Source: Cellulomonas fengjieae
GTDB lineage: Bacteria; Actinomycetota; Actinomycetes; Actinomycetales; Cellulomonadaceae
Reading direction: 5' to 3'
DNA: 64,000 bases
NCBI RefSeq assembly: GCF_018388465.1
Contig: NZ_CP074404.1
Location: 1,984,001-2,048,000, forward strand
The translations under genes were made by a program, and so were the position numbers. Numbering within the stretch: the stretch's first letter is position 1; every line of letters starts with the position of its first letter. Below, piece by piece: positions 19,767 to 27,532 of this stretch. The notes below the pieces were generated by a model. The model worked only from the letters and a program-made list of their open reading frames with translations. It was not told where the DNA came from and made no database searches.

Positions 19767-21577
19767 CAGTTGTTCACCTTCAGCGTCACGGTCACCGTGT
19801 TGGACGTCTGGTAGCCGCTGTCGTTGGGGGTGATGCGGTACGTGAAGGAGCACGTCCTCGCACTCGTGGGCGACGAGTAGGTGACCTTGCCGTTCGTGGC
19901 CCACTTGCTGCTGTCGATCGAGCCACAGTTGTTCGGCAGGGCGCTGAGGACCGTGAACTTTGTGTTGGCGAACGCGCCGTCGTTGGCACCGACGTCGAGC
20001 TCCGTCTTGACCGTCAACTTCCCCGACTTCGTGACCGTGAACGCGTCGGGCTGCGCCACGGGTTGCGTCCTGATGGTGGCGGTCGCGACCGGGGACTTGT
20101 TCCCGTCGAGGTCGAGCATCTCGTAGGTGAAGGTGTAGACCGCGAGCTTCTTCGCCTCGGGCGTGAAGGTCACCGACGTGCCGGTGGTTCCTGCGGCGAC
20201 GGCCTGGACACCGTCGACCCTGAGCGACGTCCCGGTCGGCGGCGACGCCTGCCCGAGGACCCGCACCCGGTAGTTGGCGGCGGGCAGGTTGTTCGTCGCG
20301 GTCTGCAGGTTCAGCGCGTAGTTGCTCGAGCTGGCCGGGATGCTGATCGTCACCGGACCGTTGACGGGCGGGGCGTAGTTCGTCACGTTCAGGGTCACCG
20401 TGCCCGGCCGGCTGACCATCGCCTCGGAGTCCGTGTACGTGTACGTGATCGTCTTGGTCCCGGCCGTGGTGGGAGTCCATTTGATCGAGGTGCCCGCGAC
20501 GGAAACGCCGGGCGGGACGGCGCCGGTCAGCTCGATCGAGACCGGGTTGGTGCCGTAGCGCGTCTTGATGGGGACCGAGCCCGGCACACCGACCACGGCG
20601 GCGCTCGAGTAGTTGACGGCGAGCGGGTTGACGTACACGTGCACCGTGCCGGTCGTGGTGCGCGCCCCGATCGTGATCGTGTACCGGAACGTGACCTCAC
20701 CGTGCGCGTCGTCGTTCGGGTCGAACTTGATGGTGCCGTCCGCGTTGATCGTCGTGCTCCCCATCGACGGCGCCGTCGTGGACGGCTTGAGGGGCTGGGT
20801 GACCGACGCCACCGGGTTCGACGTCAGCGCAGGGAGCGTGTCGTTGTCCAGCACGTCGATGTTCACGGGTGTCGCGTCGGCATCCATCGCCAGCGAGTCG
20901 TCAGCGGCGAGGATCAGGGTGGTGTTGTTCCACTTCAGGTCGTGGTTCGGGTCGATCAGGGACGAGATGTTGTACGTGCACACCGTGCCGCCGCAGCTCC
21001 CCGTGATGTCCGGCCAGGTCACCATCACGGCCGCGCGGATCATGCGCTGGTAGCCGGGGTCGGCCACCCAGGCGGCGGTGCCGCCGCTCTTCGTGCACGG
21101 CGCGCCCGGGAGCGTGGTGCTGCGGTAGCACGAGCCGAAGAGCGTGGTGACCGTGTACTTGATCCGGGACTTCTCGACCTGGTACGTCAGCTTGACCGCG
21201 TCGTCGCCGGTCCCGGCCAACGGTGCAGGGCTGGTCGACGCGTCCCAGTCCGGGAATGCGTCGCTGAGGCCGACGACCCCCGCCGCGGTCGCGGTGGACC
21301 ACGCCGCCTGGACCTCCGCCTTGGTCCGGCCGACCACCATTCCCGACGTCTTGGTCGTGGAGAACTTCGCGACCCGCGAGAAGGAGTCCTCCATGGCCTC
21401 GTTGGCGATGGAGGTCGCGTTCTGCTGGCGCTGCTGGGTGGTGACGGTGCGCGTGCCGTTGATGAAGAAGGCCAGCGACGCGCTGGCGACGATGGCGATG
21501 AGCGCGAGAGCGACCAGCACCTCCATCAGCGTGAAGCCGGCGTCCGGCGCGTCGTCGCGCTGCAGTCGCTGGATCAT
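19766..21577 (-). CDS. PilV-like minor pilin with Ig/cadherin-like C-terminal modules
   Basis: 603 residues, far longer than ordinary minor pilins (about 150-250). The prepilin signal is DAG followed by FTLMEVLVALALIAIVASAS, with Glu5. A pilin domain of about 200 residues contains Cys pairs (GSCYRST, GAPCTKSG, GSCGGTVC). From about residue 215 the sequence is Thr-, Val- and Asn-rich and beta-like, with VNIDVLDNDTLPA, DPNDDAHGEVTFRYT, WTPTTAGTKTITYTYTDSE and a terminal TFTYRITPNDSGYQ type repeat. These resemble the Ig-like/cadherin-like surface modules of actinobacterial secreted proteins. The start has GAGGGAGG six bases upstream. I infer a surface-exposed adhesive or spacer region carried by a pilus-tip subunit. 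Confidence 0.8.
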   Translation of the reverse strand: MIQRLQRDDAPDAGFTLMEVLVALALIAIVASASLAFFINGTRTVTTQQRQQNATSIANEAMEDSFSRVAKFSTTKTSGMVVGRTKAEVQAAWSTATAAGVVGLSDAFPDWDASTSPAPLAGTGDDAVKLTYQVEKSRIKYTVTTLFGSCYRSTTLPGAPCTKSGGTAAWVADPGYQRMIRAAVMVTWPDITGSCGGTVCTYNISSLIDPNHDLKWNNTTLILAADDSLAMDADATPVNIDVLDNDTLPALTSNPVASVTQPLKPSTTAPSMGSTTINADGTIKFDPNDDAHGEVTFRYTITIGARTTTGTVHVYVNPLAVNYSSAAVVGVPGSVPIKTRYGTNPVSIELTGAVPPGVSVAGTSIKWTPTTAGTKTITYTYTDSEAMVSRPGTVTLNVTNYAPPVNGPVTISIPASSSNYALNLQTATNNLPAANYRVRVLGQASPPTGTSLRVDGVQAVAAGTTGTSVTFTPEAKKLAVYTFTYEMLDLDGNKSPVATATIRTQPVAQPDAFTVTKSGKLTVKTELDVGANDGAFANTKFTVLSALPNNCGSIDSSKWATNGKVTYSSPTSARTCSFTYRITPNDSGYQTSNTVTVTLKVNN

Positions 21578-21613
21578 GGCTGGCCTCCCTCGGGTCGTGT
21601 GGCGTGCACCGAA

Positions 21614-21651
21614 GCGGTGCGGAGACGGACGAGTCGCCGTCTCCGCACCGC
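21614..21651 (-). terminator. Strong terminator after the major pilin genes
   Basis: Perfect 15-base inverted repeat, GCGGTGCGGAGACGG and its complement around an eight-base loop, 19 bases after the first pilin stop and upstream of the PilV-like gene. It would keep pilin mRNA separate from the minor-pilin mRNA, allowing much higher pilin expression. Confidence 0.8.
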
Positions 21652-21670
21652 CGTGACTACGTGGTGGTGA

Positions 21671-22123
21671 TCAGCAACCCGCGGCCTTGGTCGTGGCCGT
21701 GCCCGGCTGCAGGCCGCCGCCGGCGCTCAGGTAGCTGAAGCCGGCCGTCGTGCCGCCGGTGCCCTTCGCGCTGTAGCCGTACACGCAGTACGAGTTGGAG
21801 TCGATGAGCTTGTACGACACGACGTTCTCCCCGGAGAGGGTGATGGGCGAGCCCGTCGTGATCGTGATCTTCGGCGGCGTGCCGGTCGAGGTCACCCCGG
21901 CGGTCGGGTAGGCCTGCGAGTCCGTGTAGTAGGACTCGACCTCCTGGGCGACCGTGCGCAGGTCGGACTTGATCGACGCGTCGACCGCCTTCTTGCGCTG
22001 GTTCAGGAACACCGGGATGGCGATGGCCGAGAGAATGCCGATGATGATGATCACGACGAGGAGCTCAATGAGCGTGAAGCCCTTGTCCTTCTGCGCGATC
22101 GACTTCTGCATACGAGCAATCAT
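21671..22123 (-). CDS. pilA: Type IV major pilin, copy 1
   Basis: 150-residue prepilin. Short leader MIARMQKSIAQKDKG, then FTLIELLVVIIIIGILSAIA, the classical type IVa start with Glu5. The C-terminal half is a small globular domain with Cys in SYCVYGY and a terminal Cys, suggesting a D-region disulfide. The first 50 residues are almost identical to those of the next pilin gene upstream while the rest differs. The gene lies 53 bases downstream of that paralogue and ends before a strong hairpin, so the two probably form one transcript. Confidence 0.93.
   Translation of the reverse strand: MIARMQKSIAQKDKGFTLIELLVVIIIIGILSAIAIPVFLNQRKKAVDASIKSDLRTVAQEVESYYTDSQAYPTAGVTSTGTPPKITITTGSPITLSGENVVSYKLIDSNSYCVYGYSAKGTGGTTAGFSYLSAGGGLQPGTATTKAAGC
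21978..22092. repeat. 115-base direct repeat, pilin copy 1 (partner 22490-22604)
   Basis: The segment encoding the prepilin cleavage region and N-terminal helix is nearly identical at the DNA level to 22490-22604, with only a few substitutions by eye, while the genes diverge outside it. This indicates tandem duplication with conservation or gene conversion of the helix-coding part. Confidence 0.85.
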
Positions 22124-22176
22124 GTTCTTCTTCTTTCCGGAGTCAGGGATAGATCAACAGTGGGTTGTCGCGCAGG

Positions 22177-22635
22177 TCACGGAGCGGCGGTCGTGACGAC
22201 CGTGCTCTTCAGGCCGCCCTCGTCGCTGTCGTACAGGTAGTACTTGGACGCGGTGTTGGCCGTGCCCTTGTCGTTCCATCCCTTGAGCTGGTACGCCTGG
22301 CCGCTGGTGTCGAGCGCGTAGCTGATCTCCGTGCCCGCGCTCGTCTTCGCGGCGTCGCCGTTGGTGATGACGACGTCCTTGCCGGCGCCACCCGTCTGGG
22401 CGACGTCGGCATTGGCGGGGTACTTCTGGAAGTCCGTGTAGTACGACTCGATGGACTGGGCGACCGAGCGCAGGTCAGACTTGACCGAGGCGTCGACCGC
22501 CTTCTTGCGCTGGTTCAGGAACACCGGGATGGCGATGGCCGAGAGAATGCCGATGATGATGATGACGACGAGAAGCTCAATGAGCGTGAAGCCCTTGTCC
22601 TTCTCCGCCATGGACTTCTGCATGCGAGCGATCAC
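22177..22635 (-). CDS. pilA: Type IV major pilin, copy 2
   Basis: 152-residue prepilin. Leader MIARMQKSMAEKDKG, then FTLIELLVVIIIIGILSAIA with Glu5. The C-terminal domain differs from copy 1 and has no Cys, with a YQLKGWNDKGTANTASKYYL stretch, so any stabilising disulfide of copy 1 is absent here. The start is GTG. It is the promoter-proximal pilin, preceded by a 146-base gap to the terminator of the pilB-pilT-pilC unit. Which copy is the main filament subunit cannot be told from the sequence. Confidence 0.93.
   Translation of the reverse strand: MIARMQKSMAEKDKGFTLIELLVVIIIIGILSAIAIPVFLNQRKKAVDASVKSDLRSVAQSIESYYTDFQKYPANADVAQTGGAGKDVVITNGDAAKTSAGTEISYALDTSGQAYQLKGWNDKGTANTASKYYLYDSDEGGLKSTVVTTAAP
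22490..22604. repeat. 115-base direct repeat, pilin copy 2 (partner 21978-22092)
   Basis: Second copy of the nearly identical N-terminal-helix coding segment shared by the two tandem pilin genes. Confidence 0.85.
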
Positions 22636-22710
22636 AGTCAGCTCCAGGTTGTGGGTGCGGTCGAATTGTCGTGTTCAGTCCGGCGGAGCCGGTTCGGTGG
22701 TGCACCCGTG

Positions 22711-22738
22711 CTATCGACCCTGAGCAGCGCATTCTTGA
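22711..22738 (-). promoter_or_regulatory. Possible sigma-28-like promoter for the pilin pair
   Basis: On the transcribed strand TCAAGAAT is followed 12 bases later by GTCGATAG. Compared with the FliA-type pattern TAAAGTTT-N11-GCCGATAA this is a partial fit with a spacing one base too long. It lies about 75-100 bases upstream of the first pilin start. No good standard -10/-35 pair is seen in the gap. Confidence 0.25.
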
Positions 22739-22781
22739 CGCGCAGTGCGACCTTTTCCCTGTGATCACCCGGTCGGCGCAA

Positions 22782-22814
22782 CGAAGGCACGGCCGCTGGG
22801 CGGCCGTGCCTTCG
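22782..22814 (-). terminator. Strong terminator after pilC
   Basis: Perfect 14-base inverted repeat, CGAAGGCACGGCCG and complement, with a CTGGG loop, seven bases after the pilC stop. It separates the assembly-motor genes pilB-pilT-pilC from the pilin genes. Confidence 0.85.
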
Positions 22815-22821
22815 AATGGGC

Positions 22822-24054
22822 TTACGAGATCAGGTCGAAGACGCCGAAGATCGGCATATACATCGCGATGACCATGGCGCCGATGATCGCGCCGATGACG
22901 ACGATCATGAGCGGCTCGATGAGGCTCGTCAGCTGTTCGGTGGTCGCCTCGACCTCGGCGTCGTAGAAGTCGGCGATCTTCCCGAGCATGGTGTCCAGGG
23001 CGCCCGTGTCCTCCCCGACGGCCATCATCTGCACGACCATCGGCGGGAAGACGGCGTGCTGGGACAGCGGGCCGGACAACGACTCACCGCGCCGCACGGA
23101 CTCCTGGACCGCCTTGGCGGCCTTCTCGATCACGAGGTTCCCGCTGGTCTCGCCGACGATGTCGAGCGCCTGCAGGATCGGCACGCCGGCGTGGATCATC
23201 GTGCCGAAGTTGCGGGTGAAGCGGGACACCGCGATCTTCTGGAACAGCTTGCCGAACACCGGCAGCTTGAGCTTCATCGGGTCCATCCGCATCCGGACCG
23301 ACTTGTCGTTCTTGTGCTTGCCCCACCAGAACGAGAACGCCACGAGCACGACCAGGATCGGGATCGCCGCGACCTTGAGGATCTCGGAGAGTCCCATGAG
23401 GATCTTCGTCGGCAGGGGCAGGTCGCCGCCCAGGCTCGAGAACATGCCCGCGAACACCGGCACGATGAAGAGCAGCATGCCCGCCACCGCCAGGATCGCG
23501 ACGACGAAGACCACGACCGGGTACGTCATGGCCGACTTGATCGTGCTGCGGAGCTTGACCTCGGACTCGAAGTTGTTCGCGACCGACACGAGCACCTGGT
23601 CGAGGAAGCCGCCCACCTCACCGGCCTTGACCATGTTGATCATCAGCGGCGGGAACGTGTTCGGGTGCTTCTGCAGCGCCGTCGAGAAGGCGGTGCCGCC
23701 CTCGACGTCGTTGCGGACCTGACCGACGACCTTGGCCAGGGGCTTGGACTCGGTCTGGTCCGCCAGGATGCTGAGCGCGCGCAGCAGCGACAGGCCGGAG
23801 TCGATCATGGTCGCCAGCTGGCGGGCCATGATCGCGAGGTCCTTGAGCGAGACCTTGTTCTTGCCGAAGCCGGGGATGTTGATCTCGGTGTTCAGGCCCC
23901 CGGTGCCGACCTCGGAGATCGAGACCGCCGCCAGCCCCATCTCCCGCAGCCGGTTGGCGACCGCGGCCTGGTTGTTCGCCTCGACCCGGCCCTTGACCAG
24001 CTTGCCGCCCTTGTCGCGGACCGCGTACTCGTACGTCTTCTGCCCGGTGGGCAT
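22822..24054 (-). CDS. pilC: PilC, inner-membrane platform protein of the type IV pilus
   Basis: Polytopic platform protein that couples the PilB/PilT motors to the growing filament. 410 residues, normal length. Two GspF domains are visible, roughly residues 65-190 and 270-395, each starting with a helical segment such as LAIMARQLATMIDSGLSL, with membrane segments near 165-230 and at the C terminus (LIEPLMIVVIGAIIGAMVIA). The N-terminal EYAVRDKGGKLVKGRVEA is typical of the family. The start shares one base with the pilT stop. Confidence 0.96.
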   Translation of the reverse strand: MPTGQKTYEYAVRDKGGKLVKGRVEANNQAAVANRLREMGLAAVSISEVGTGGLNTEINIPGFGKNKVSLKDLAIMARQLATMIDSGLSLLRALSILADQTESKPLAKVVGQVRNDVEGGTAFSTALQKHPNTFPPLMINMVKAGEVGGFLDQVLVSVANNFESEVKLRSTIKSAMTYPVVVFVVAILAVAGMLLFIVPVFAGMFSSLGGDLPLPTKILMGLSEILKVAAIPILVVLVAFSFWWGKHKNDKSVRMRMDPMKLKLPVFGKLFQKIAVSRFTRNFGTMIHAGVPILQALDIVGETSGNLVIEKAAKAVQESVRRGESLSGPLSQHAVFPPMVVQMMAVGEDTGALDTMLGKIADFYDAEVEATTEQLTSLIEPLMIVVIGAIIGAMVIAMYMPIFGVFDLIS

Positions 24055-25652
24055 CAGAGCGCCTGGCTTCCGTAGGAGGCCCCACCCATGGACACGGCGT
24101 CACCCATGCCGGCCGCCCCCTGCGAGCCGCCGGAGAACCGGCCGGTCAGGCGGTTGAAGTCCTCGACGTGGTGGCACTTCTCGAGGCCGGTCTCGTAGGA
24201 GATCTTGCCGACCTTGACCAGGTCCGCGAGGTGCTGGTCCATCGTGTGCATCCCCTGCTTGGCGCCGGCCTGCATGGCGGAGTAGATCTGGTGGGTCTTG
24301 CCCTCACGGATGAGGTTGCGGATGGCCGGTGTGGCGACGAGGACCTCGGTCGCGACGGCACGCCCGGGGGCGTCCGAGCGCTTCGCGAGCGTCTGGCACA
24401 CGACGCCCTGGATGGCTCCGGCCAGCTGCGTGCGGATCTGCGCCTGCTGGTGCGCGGGGAACACGTCGATGACGCGGTCGATCGTCTGGGCCGCGTCCTG
24501 CGTGTGCAGCGTCGCGAAGACGAGGTGCCCGGTCTCGGCCGCGGTGAGCGCCACCGAGATCGTCTCCAGGTCGCGCATCTCGCCGACGAGGATGATGTCC
24601 GGGTCCTGACGCAGGACGTGCTTGAGCGCGTTCGCGAACGAGTGGGTGTCCTGGCCGACCTCACGCTGGTTGACCACGCACTTCTTGTGCCGGTGGAGGA
24701 ACTCGATCGGGTCCTCCACGGTCATGATGTGGTCCTGCCGGGTCCGGTTGGCCAGGTCGACGACCGACGCGAGCGTCGTCGACTTGCCCGAACCCGTGGG
24801 TCCCGTGACCAGCACGAGCCCACGGGGAAGACCGGCGAACGTTCCCACGATGGCCGGGACGCCCAGCTCCTCGAGCGGCTTGATCTCGTACGGGATCACG
24901 CGGAAGGCCGCGCCGATCGACTCGCGCTGCTGGTAGATGTTCACGCGGAACCGGGCGAGGCCCCGCACGGCGTACGAGAGGTCCAGCTCGAGGTTGGCCT
25001 CGAACTTCTCGCGCTGCTTCTGGGTGAGGAACGCGTAGATCGAGCGGCGCAGGCCGTCCGGCGTGACCTGGCTGAAGTTCTCAAGGGCGTGCAGCGAGCC
25101 GTTGACCCGCACCATCGGTGTCGTCCCCGTCGTGAGGTGCACGTCGGAGGCACCGAGCCGCACCATCTCGGTGAGGATCGCGTCGATCGGGAGGTCGTCG
25201 GCCTGCAGGTCCTCCGCCGAACCGCGACGAGGCCCTCGGTCCCGGCCGGCGGGCGTCGGACGCTGCTCCCGCGTCGGCGGGGTGACCACCGCGACGGGCG
25301 CGGGAGCGGGCTCTGGAGGCGGCGGCGGCGCCGGCAGGAACAGTCGCGTCCCCGTGGACGGAGCCGCGGGCGCGGCCTGGCCGCCGGGCACGAAGGTGGC
25401 CGGGCCCGTGAAGCTGGGCGGTCCCGCCGGCGCGGGCGCCTGCGCCGCGAAGCCGGGTCCAGCCTGCCCGACGCCGGGGGAACCGGCGGGTGCCCCGTAG
25501 GGGTGGATCGGTGCCGGTGGCGCTGCGGGCGCGACGCTCTGCGACGGGATCGGCGAGAACGCGGCGACCGCGGTCGGCTGCGGGCCCGCCGGTCGATAGG
25601 GCGGCAGGGGGCGCGTCGGCTCCGCCACGGGCTCCCGATAGTTCTCGCTCAC
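24054..25652 (-). CDS. pilT: PilT-type retraction ATPase with long proline-rich N-terminal extension
   Basis: Hexameric ATPase that powers pilus retraction. 532 residues, against about 345-370 for standard PilT. Residues 1 to about 150 are a low-complexity Pro/Ala-rich tail. The PilT part starts at DLPIDAILTEMVRLGASDVH (about 154). Walker A GPTGSGKST lies near 286, the Asp box TVEDPIEF near 315, Walker B DIILVGEMRDLET near 346, the His box GHLVFATLHTQDA near 370, and the PilT-type AIRNLIREGKTHQI near 450 distinguishes it from PilB. The start is GTG with GGAGG seven bases upstream. It lies 116 bases from pilB and is coupled to pilC. Confidence 0.95.
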   Translation of the reverse strand: MSENYREPVAEPTRPLPPYRPAGPQPTAVAAFSPIPSQSVAPAAPPAPIHPYGAPAGSPGVGQAGPGFAAQAPAPAGPPSFTGPATFVPGGQAAPAAPSTGTRLFLPAPPPPPEPAPAPVAVVTPPTREQRPTPAGRDRGPRRGSAEDLQADDLPIDAILTEMVRLGASDVHLTTGTTPMVRVNGSLHALENFSQVTPDGLRRSIYAFLTQKQREKFEANLELDLSYAVRGLARFRVNIYQQRESIGAAFRVIPYEIKPLEELGVPAIVGTFAGLPRGLVLVTGPTGSGKSTTLASVVDLANRTRQDHIMTVEDPIEFLHRHKKCVVNQREVGQDTHSFANALKHVLRQDPDIILVGEMRDLETISVALTAAETGHLVFATLHTQDAAQTIDRVIDVFPAHQQAQIRTQLAGAIQGVVCQTLAKRSDAPGRAVATEVLVATPAIRNLIREGKTHQIYSAMQAGAKQGMHTMDQHLADLVKVGKISYETGLEKCHHVEDFNRLTGRFSGGSQGAAGMGDAVSMGGASYGSQAL

Positions 25653-25768
25653 GTCATTCCCTCCAGTTGGTCGCTCGCTGCGACCGCCACGGACGTACCG
25701 CTGGACCGTTCATCGGCGGCACCGATGACCGACTTGAGACATCCGCACGCGTCACGTGCGTGCGTGGG

Positions 25769-27442
25769 TCATGCCACGACCCGGAGGATCTCCTCGATCG
25801 ACGTCTGACCGAGCACGACCTTCTGCCAACCGTCGTCGCGCAGCGGGATCATGCCCTGCTTGATGGCGGTCGCCGAGATGTCGGCGGACGACGAGTTGGC
25901 CACCGCGTGACGCTCGATGTCCTCGGTGACGCTCATGACCTCGTGCAGCGCGAGGCGACCTCGGTACCCCGTCTTCGAGCAGGTCACGCAGCCGGCGGGA
26001 CGGAAGAGCTCCGGGATCGGCTCACCCGGCACCCACGGGAACCGGGAGGCGACGAGCTCCTCGGGTGTGGGCTGGTACGCCTCCTTGCACTTCGAGCACA
26101 GGCGCCGCGCCAGGCGCTGTGCGACGACGCAGTCGAGGGCGGAACCGACGAGGAACGGCTCGATCCCCATCTCGGTGAGCCGGGTGATGGCCGAGGGGGC
26201 GTCGTTGGTGTGGAGGGTCGAGAGGACGAGGTGCCCGGTCAGGGCGGCCTCGATCGCGATCTGCGCGGTCTCGTGGTCGCGGATCTCACCGAGCAGCACG
26301 ACGTCCGGGTCGGAGCGCAGGATGGAGCGGAGCGCACCCGCGAACGTGAGGCCCGCCTTCGGGTTCACCTGCACCTGGTTGATCCCGGCGAGCCGGTACT
26401 CGACCGGGTCCTCCACCGTGATGACGTTGATCTCCGGCTTGGAGACGGCGTTCAGCGTGGCGTACAGGGTGGTGGACTTGCCGGAACCCGTGGGTCCGGT
26501 CACCAGGATCATCCCGTACGGCTTGGTGTACGCCTCGCGGTAGACCTCGTAGTTGCTGTCCAGGAACGACAGGTCCCGCAGGTCCAGGCTCGCCGTGGAG
26601 TTGTCCAGGATCCGCATGACGATCTTCTCGCCCCACACGGTCGGCAGCGTCGCCACGCGCAGGTCGATCTTGCGTCCGTTGTGCACGACCGACATGCGGC
26701 CGTCCTGCGGCTTGCGCCGCTCGGCGATGTCGATGTCGCTCATGATCTTGACGCGGCTGATGACACCGCTCTGGATCTGCTTGGGGGCGCGCTGCGTCTC
26801 GTGCAGCACGCCGTCGATCCGGTACCGGACCCGCAGGTCCTTCTCCGACGGCTCGATGTGGATGTCGGAGGCGCGGTCGGTGATCGCCTGCGTGACGAGG
26901 AGGTTCACGAAGCGGACGATGGGGGCGTCGTCGTCGGCGATCTCGCCCATCTTCGACAGGTCGGCCTCGGGCTCGGAGTCGATCTCCTCGAAGGCCTGGG
27001 AGAGGTCCTCCATCTCGTCGTCGGCCCGGCAGAACCGGTCGATGGCGCGCAAGAGGTTGTCGTGGGTGGCGATGACCGGGATCACGGACATCCCGGCGAC
27101 GTTGCGGACGTCGTCCACCGCCATCACGTTGCCGGGGTCCGACGTCGCCAGGACGATCGAGCTGCCCTCGATGGCCACGGGCAGGACCGAGTACCGACGG
27201 CACAGCGCGCTCGGCACGAGGCTGACGGCCGTCCGGTCGACCGGGTAGTCGTCGAGGTCGACGAACGCCATCCCGACCTGGGTCGCGAGAGCCCGCACCA
27301 GCTGCGTCTCGGTCAGGACGCCGATCTCCACCAGCGTGCGTCCGAGCGTCGAGTTCCGGGCCATCGTCTCGTCGAGCGCCGCGAGCAGCTGCGCCTCCGT
27401 GACGAGCCCGTCATCGAGCAGGATCTCCCCGAGCTGCTTCAC
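25769..27442 (-). CDS. pilB: PilB-type pilus extension ATPase with MshEN-like N terminus
   Basis: Hexameric ATPase that powers pilus extension. 557 residues. The N-terminal region contains two consecutive LGxxL-xxxG-xxxxxQL-xAL motifs, LGEILLDDGLVTEAQLLAAL (residues 4-23) and LGRTLVEIGVLTETQLVRAL, the pattern of MshEN cyclic-di-GMP-binding domains. Walker A GPTGSGKST is near 320, Walker B DVVLLGEIRDHET near 380, the His box near 405, and a tetracysteine zinc motif is formed by CSKC (about 450) and CVTC (about 486). The GTG start has GGAGG eight bases away; the longer frame upstream is not needed. It is the first gene of the pilus block on this strand, 90 bases after aroE. Confidence 0.95.
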   Translation of the reverse strand: MKQLGEILLDDGLVTEAQLLAALDETMARNSTLGRTLVEIGVLTETQLVRALATQVGMAFVDLDDYPVDRTAVSLVPSALCRRYSVLPVAIEGSSIVLATSDPGNVMAVDDVRNVAGMSVIPVIATHDNLLRAIDRFCRADDEMEDLSQAFEEIDSEPEADLSKMGEIADDDAPIVRFVNLLVTQAITDRASDIHIEPSEKDLRVRYRIDGVLHETQRAPKQIQSGVISRVKIMSDIDIAERRKPQDGRMSVVHNGRKIDLRVATLPTVWGEKIVMRILDNSTASLDLRDLSFLDSNYEVYREAYTKPYGMILVTGPTGSGKSTTLYATLNAVSKPEINVITVEDPVEYRLAGINQVQVNPKAGLTFAGALRSILRSDPDVVLLGEIRDHETAQIAIEAALTGHLVLSTLHTNDAPSAITRLTEMGIEPFLVGSALDCVVAQRLARRLCSKCKEAYQPTPEELVASRFPWVPGEPIPELFRPAGCVTCSKTGYRGRLALHEVMSVTEDIERHAVANSSSADISATAIKQGMIPLRDDGWQKVVLGQTSIEEILRVVA

Positions 27443-27532
27443 GCGCCGTCCCTCCGTCCGAGCCGGCGGCCTGTCGCGGCCGCGCGGGTGTCTCCCGGTC
27501 AATCGGCACGACGGACCACCCGACTGAGGAGG

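Noticed and set aside
14025..22814. Long inverted repeats considered as CRISPR or mobile-element ends
   Set aside because: Each occurs once, lies just after a stop codon and has a short loop, so they are terminators; there are no repeat-spacer units or target-site duplications.
14073..27442. The pilus block as a recently acquired genomic island
   Set aside because: I see no integrase, tRNA, IS or flanking direct repeats, and base composition looks like that of the neighbours by eye. A full composition test was not possible.
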